Positions 15,807 to 18,757 of a DNA stretch of 18,757 nt are shown piece by piece. This DNA is from Desulfobacteraceae bacterium (lineage in GTDB: Bacteria; Desulfobacterota; Desulfobacteria; Desulfobacterales; JACKCP01). Where the stretch lies: NCBI GenBank assembly GCA_020633955.1, contig JACKCP010000027.1, positions 1-18,757 on the forward strand, in the 5' to 3' direction. The position numbers and the translations under genes are program-made. Numbering within the stretch: the stretch's first letter is position 1; every line of letters starts with the position of its first letter. A model generated the notes under the pieces. The model was not told the origin of the DNA. It was given only the letters and a program-made list of their open reading frames with translations, and did not search any database.

Positions 15807-16108
15807 GCCGCCCCCATAAAATTCATCAATATGTTTAAATTAAACGTTTTAAAGATAAAACCCAAATTGATTATTCATAAAGTTACCCAGCTAAAGTTAA
15901 ATTATTTATAGCAGTACATATTATGTGCAATTTGAGGCAGTTAATATAATAAAGTTTGGAATCCCGGATAAATACACATTTTTAAACATAAAGTCCTAAA
16001 TTTAAAAATAATGATTCGATCAGTTAAGGTAAAGTTAATTTTTTTTGATAATACTACATCATATAAGAATTTTAAAACTCAAAAACAACTTTATTAAAAA
16101 TAAATCTC
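15807..16108. other. Intergenic region between histidine kinase and ArsR gene
   Basis: About 300 very A+T-rich bases between divergent genes, with no plausible coding frame. It holds the palindrome GTTTAAATTAAAC at 15833-15845, close to the kinase start, and two AGTTAA-containing stretches near 15895 and 16022. I cannot assign promoters here beyond the ArsR promoter that follows. No tRNA or structured RNA is recognised. Confidence 0.5.
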
Positions 16109-16145
16109 TTGACTCAAAATCTTATTTGGCTATTATACCAAATAA
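16109..16145 (+). promoter_or_regulatory. ArsR-gene promoter with palindromic operator
   Basis: TTGACT (16109-16114) and TATTAT (16131-16136) are 16 bases apart. A perfect palindrome, TTATTTGG-N8-CCAAATAA (16122-16145), is centred on the -10. ArsR/SmtB repressors typically bind such imperfect or perfect 12-2-12-like palindromes over their own promoter. The same ATTTGG-N8-CCAAAT core recurs before the permease gene. Confidence 0.8.
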
Positions 16146-16171
16146 CAATATTAACTTTGGAGGCCGGTTTC

Positions 16172-16489
16172 TTGGACAACCACAGAAAACAACTTTATGA
16201 AGCAAGAGCAAAAATTATCAAGGCAATGGCTCACCCGACAAGACTCTGGATAATAGATGAGCTTTATTATGGAGAAAAATGCGTGTGTGAATTTGTGGAT
16301 AGAATTGATGCTGATTTTTCTACTATATCAAAACATCTTCTTGTTTTAAAAAATGCTGGAATAGTTGATTTTGAAAAAAAAGGCAAACAGGTTTATTACA
16401 GGCTTAAAGTTCCCTGTATACTTCAATTCATGGGTTGTGTTGAAGCTGTTATCAAGTCTGAATCAAAAACAATTCAAAAAAAGATCTGA
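16172..16489 (+). CDS. ArsR/SmtB-family metal(loid)-responsive repressor
   Basis: This 105-residue winged-helix repressor has AMAHPTRLWIIDEL at its start. The ligand-binding helix GEKCVCEF has C37 and C39 at the classical ELCVCDL (alpha-3) site, the recognition helix is ADFSTISKHLLVLKNAGIV, and the wing is EKKGKQVYYRL. Two further cysteines (C82, C89) lie in the C-terminal helix. The CxC site suggests a thiophilic ligand such as As(III), Sb(III), Cd or Pb. I start it at TTG 16172 because GGAGG lies 8 bases upstream and the family core begins right after it. A TTG at 16109 would lie inside the promoter and add 21 unlikely residues. The permease gene starts 51 bases after the stop. Confidence 0.9.
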   Translation: MDNHRKQLYEARAKIIKAMAHPTRLWIIDELYYGEKCVCEFVDRIDADFSTISKHLLVLKNAGIVDFEKKGKQVYYRLKVPCILQFMGCVEAVIKSESKTIQKKI

Positions 16490-16504
16490 TTTTTTTTGAA
16501 AAAC

Positions 16505-16524
16505 ATTTGGCAACCTAACCAAAT
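16505..16524 (+). promoter_or_regulatory. Second ArsR-type operator, upstream of the permease
   Basis: ATTTGG-N8-CCAAAT (16505-16524) repeats the core of the palindrome at 16122-16145, with the same 8-base spacer length but different spacer bases. It lies between the ArsR stop (16489) and the permease start (16541). Only a weak promoter-like TTGAAA (16497-16502) precedes it. It may control an internal promoter or act as a roadblock to readthrough. Confidence 0.65.
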
Positions 16525-16540
16525 ATTTACCGGGGGTTTT

Positions 16541-17842
16541 ATGGAATGGAAAACTGAATGGAAACCGCTTACTGCAATAATAGGCGTTTTCCTTGTATTT
16601 TTTTATCTTCCAGTTGGCATTGATCGTTTTGACAATGCTGTAATGGAAGCCCTTTATCTTACAAAGTGGTATGCAAGGGAGCATGTTCTTTTATGCCTTG
16701 TTCCTGCATTTTTCATTGCAGGTGCAATTGCTGTTTTTGTAAGCCAGGCATCTGTCATGAAATATCTTGGAGCAAAGGCAAACAAAATTCTTGCTTATGG
16801 TGTTGCTTCTGTTTCCGGAACAATTCTGGCTGTCTGTTCATGCACAATACTCCCTCTTTTTTCAGGAATCTACAGGATGGGAGCAGGACTTGGGCCTGCA
16901 ACAGCTTTTTTATATTCAGGTCCTGCAATAAATGTTCTTGCAATTATTCTAACTGCAAGGGTCTTAGGCCCTGAACTTGGAATTGCAAGAGCAGTTGGTG
17001 CAATAGTTTTCAGCATTGTAATCGGCCTTTTGATGCAGATTATTTTCAGAAAAGAGGAAGAAGAAAAAATAAATGCACAAATGGTCATGCCTGAAGAAGA
17101 AACAAAAAGAAAGCTCTGGCAGGACAGCCTTTATTTTGCATCAATGGTTGGAATTCTTGTTTTTGCAAACTGGGGCAGACCCTCTGAAAATTCCGGCATA
17201 TGGGCTGTAATTTATAATTTCAAATGGATGATTACTTCAGTGTTTGCACTATGTTTTGCTTTTATGCTCTGGAAATGGTTTGAAATGGCTTTCTGGAAAA
17301 TAGGTTTGACTGCCATTGTTGTTGCAGTTTTTTCTTTTCTCTTTCCTGAAGATCCCCTTATTGCATTTACTGCAGGAGCAATAGGATTAAGTGTTTTTAC
17401 AAGCACAGATAAAGGTGAAACAGGCCAATGGTTCAGTTCATCCTGGGATTTTGCAAAACAGATAATGCCACTTCTCCTGTTTGGAGTTCTTATTGCAGGA
17501 TTTCTCCTTGGAAGGGTTGGAAATGAAGGTCTTATTCCATCAGCCTGGGTTTCTTCAGCAGTGGGCGGAAATTCAATAGCTGCAAACTTTTTTGCATCAT
17601 TTGCAGGTGCTTTCATGTATTTTGCAACTTTAACAGAAGTTCCTATTTTGCAGGGACTTATTGGTAATGGAATGGGAAAAGGACCTGCACTGGCACTTTT
17701 ACTTGCAGGACCTGCGTTAAGTCTTCCAAACATGCTTGTAATCAGAAGCGTTCTTGGAAACAAAAAAACAGCCGTGTTTGTTGGACTTGTAATAATAATG
17801 GCAACAATAAGCGGTATTATTTACGGTTCAATTTTTGGATAA
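16541..17842 (+). CDS. DUF318/ArsP-family permease
   Basis: The polytopic inner-membrane protein has 433 residues and about ten hydrophobic segments in two related halves, split by a charged loop (FRKEEEEKINAQMVMPEEETKRK, about 168-190). Hallmarks are C99-S-C101 in CSCTILPLFSGIYRMGAGLGPATAFLYSGPAIN and, in the second half, EVPILQGLIGNGMGKGPALALLLAGPALSLPNM. The family (PF03773) includes ArsP, which exports trivalent organoarsenicals, and many uncharacterised members. The adjacent ArsR-type regulator and TM0996-type thioredoxin support export of an arsenical or another thiol-reactive compound. The start is ATG 16541 behind GGGGG; a TTG at 16496 would lie across the operator and is unlikely. 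The next gene begins 25 bases after the stop. The substrate is not determinable from sequence. Confidence 0.9.
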   Translation: MEWKTEWKPLTAIIGVFLVFFYLPVGIDRFDNAVMEALYLTKWYAREHVLLCLVPAFFIAGAIAVFVSQASVMKYLGAKANKILAYGVASVSGTILAVCSCTILPLFSGIYRMGAGLGPATAFLYSGPAINVLAIILTARVLGPELGIARAVGAIVFSIVIGLLMQIIFRKEEEEKINAQMVMPEEETKRKLWQDSLYFASMVGILVFANWGRPSENSGIWAVIYNFKWMITSVFALCFAFMLWKWFEMAFWKIGLTAIVVAVFSFLFPEDPLIAFTAGAIGLSVFTSTDKGETGQWFSSSWDFAKQIMPLLLFGVLIAGFLLGRVGNEGLIPSAWVSSAVGGNSIAANFFASFAGAFMYFATLTEVPILQGLIGNGMGKGPALALLLAGPALSLPNMLVIRSVLGNKKTAVFVGLVIIMATISGIIYGSIFG

Positions 17843-17867
17843 AAACATAATTTACGGAGGAAACAAT

Positions 17868-18098
17868 ATGAAAATACAGGTTTTGGGTACAGGATGTGCT
17901 AAATGCGAAAAACTTGCAGAAAATGCAAAAAAAGCAGCAAAAGAATCAGGGATATCATGTGAAGTTGAAAAAATAACTGACATGACAAAGATAATGGCAA
18001 TGGGAGTCATGATGACACCAGCTCTGGCAGTGGATGGAACAGTTAAAGTTGTTGGAAAAATTCCTTCTCCTGATGAAATAAAAAAATATATTAAATAA
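17868..18098 (+). CDS. TM0996-family small thioredoxin (redox-active disulfide protein 2 type)
   Basis: The 76-residue cytosolic protein has a single minimal thioredoxin fold: MKIQVLGTGCAKCEKLAENA with redox pair C10/C13, MMTPALAVDG with the cis-proline, and KVVGKIPSPDEIKKYI. Such Thioredoxin_3 proteins are commonly encoded beside DUF318 permeases. A plausible job is reducing the permease or its substrate, or handing over a thiol-bound substrate through its dithiol. The start is ATG 17868 with CGGAGG seven bases upstream; an in-frame ATG at 17835 overlaps the permease end and lacks such a site. It is probably the last gene of the ArsR operon. Confidence 0.9.
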   Translation: MKIQVLGTGCAKCEKLAENAKKAAKESGISCEVEKITDMTKIMAMGVMMTPALAVDGTVKVVGKIPSPDEIKKYIK

Positions 18099-18100
18099 TG

Positions 18101-18185
18101 ATTGGACGAAAGCTAAAATTTTTTGTTCCTTTAAGGTAATTAAAAAAGCTTAACCGTAACCATTCAGCTGAAAATTGATAAGAAA
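18101..18185 (-). repeat. Decayed copy of the intergenic repeat
   Basis: 18101-18160 aligns without gaps to the reverse complement of 5171-5230 (right half of the long palindrome) at 43 of 60 positions. At 18158-18185 it continues into AACCATTCAGCTGAAAA, similar to the start of the 95-bp repeat (AACTATTCAGCTTGAAAA in copy B). The two segments are thus joined in an order resembling the 5102-5335 locus but with internal loss. There is no coding potential. Confidence 0.5.
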
Positions 18186-18213
18186 CCAGCTTTCTGCCAA
18201 ACACTTGATATTT

Positions 18214-18264
18214 ATAATAATCAAATAATTCTTTCATAAAAGAAAATTATTATTTGATTATTAT
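18214..18264. repeat. Long A+T-only hairpin
   Basis: ATAATAATCAAATAAT (18214-18229) and its exact reverse complement (18249-18264) form a 16-bp stem, with extra inner pairing TCTTT/AAAGA. It lies after the permease/thioredoxin operon and 43 bases before the next gene. It could be an operon terminator or a remnant of a small mobile element; the lack of G-C pairs makes a classical terminator less sure. The rest of 18186-18307 shows nothing recognisable. Confidence 0.6.
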
Positions 18265-18307
18265 CTAACAAATCAGATCAACAGCACCCGGCAGAACGAG
18301 AGGAAAA

Positions 18308-18757
18308 ATGAATCCCCCTGAAAACAGCAGTTTTATAACTTATCAAATTGAAGATGGAACTGTACTTGAATGGTATGACTGCAAAAAAGGTCTATCAGAC
18401 ATTGGAGGATTCATATTTCTGGTCATCTGGCTATGGGGATGGGCTGCAGGAGAATTTTTTGCTGTTACTGCACTCCTCTCTGACTCTCCTGATCCTGGAG
18501 CCAGAATATTTTTAATTATATGGCTGTCCTTATGGACATTTGCAGGAATAGGTGCTTTTTTGGGATTGATAAACATTCTCAGGCCTTCTGTTCCCTCAAA
18601 ATTAATTTTTTATAATGACCACAGGATTAAATTTGTCCAGGGAACATATAAAAAAACCTGCATAGACAGCGACGGCGACAAAACTTCCGTTAGTGTCCGG
18701 AAAGGAAAGAAATTGAAAATTTTTGAAAGGGCATTGATGACCAATATAAAACTGGAA
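18308..18757 (+). CDS. Membrane protein of unknown function, cut by the right edge
   Basis: An open frame of 150 codons runs from ATG 18308 to the edge without a stop. AGAGGA lies 5 bases before the ATG. Two hydrophobic helices are evident (about residues 36-58, FIFLVIWLWGWAAGEFFAV, and 68-90, IFLIIWLSLWTFAGIGAFLG). A short polar N-terminal part precedes them and a basic soluble part follows (PSKLIFYNDHRIKFVQGTYKKTC, then many Lys). The layout resembles small membrane proteins with a beta-rich cytosolic domain after a helical hairpin, but I recognise no family. It lies downstream of the ArsR operon, beyond the hairpin, so it is probably a separate unit. Confidence 0.7.
   Translation, partial: MNPPENSSFITYQIEDGTVLEWYDCKKGLSDIGGFIFLVIWLWGWAAGEFFAVTALLSDSPDPGARIFLIIWLSLWTFAGIGAFLGLINILRPSVPSKLIFYNDHRIKFVQGTYKKTCIDSDGDKTSVSVRKGKKLKIFERALMTNIKLE

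Noticed and set aside
15824..15847. Short ATG frame upstream of the histidine kinase as an alternative start or leader peptide
   Set aside because: It is in another frame and encodes only seven residues before a stop at the TTG start; no features of a regulatory leader are visible.
17212..17763. 183-codon minus-strand frame inside the permease gene
   Set aside because: It is antisense to a well-conserved permease and its Ala/Pro-rich composition is the mirror of membrane-protein codons.

Overview
The window is A+T-rich DNA (roughly two thirds A+T by eye) with short intergenic regions and frequent TTG starts. Gene content points to an anaerobic or facultative Gram-negative bacterium, most likely a sulfate-reducer-like member of the Desulfobacterota. 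The reasons are an oxygen-independent class III ribonucleotide reductase with its radical-SAM activase, exported proteins with Gram-negative-type signal peptides, a B12-dependent MetH, and low-GC codon use. The lineage is inference; no 16S rRNA or tRNA gene is present.

Layout: (1) 1-3315, minus strand, is cobalamin-dependent methionine synthase, cut off by the left edge in its AdoMet-activation domain. Its long leader has a good promoter with a perfect inverted repeat on the -10. (2) 3636-5078 is a secreted PhoA-family alkaline phosphatase. (3) 5079-5462 is about 380 bp of structured repeat DNA. It holds a 123-bp imperfect palindrome, a 95-bp element whose inverted twin lies 7.8 kb away at 13086-13180, and a terminator-like hairpin. 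(4) 5463-6650 is a YibE/F membrane protein. (5) 6698-7289 is a toxin-antitoxin pair of the HI1419/HI1420 type with its own promoter and operator. (6) 7378-8592, minus strand, is an HD-domain phosphohydrolase with a YfbR-like core. (7) 8716-9728 is an exported thioredoxin-fold protein followed by a NudL-like Nudix hydrolase, with a small convergent two-helix membrane protein at 9688-9969. (8) 9992-13019 is nrdD and nrdG, preceded by a promoter with two tandem NrdR-type boxes. (9) 13221-15806, minus strand, is an orphan hybrid histidine kinase. (10) 16109-18098 is an ArsR-type regulator, a DUF318/ArsP-family permease and a tiny TM0996-type thioredoxin. Two matching palindromic operators lie ahead of the regulator and ahead of the permease. 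(11) 18308 to the right edge is an unfinished membrane protein of unknown function.

How they work together: nrdD/nrdG form a deoxynucleotide-supply unit under probable NrdR control. The ArsR-permease-thioredoxin cluster looks like a self-regulated metalloid or thiophilic-compound efflux module with a dedicated dithiol protein. The other genes are single units without an obvious common pathway.

The observations most worth following are the two-site ATTTGG-N8-CCAAAT operator system of the ArsR cluster, the dispersed hairpin repeat family (two near-identical copies plus one decayed relative), the NrdR boxes, the apparently leaderless toxin gene, and the Asp-to-Gly change beside the alkaline phosphatase nucleophile. 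No CRISPR array, insertion sequence, phage gene or secondary-metabolite cluster is visible.
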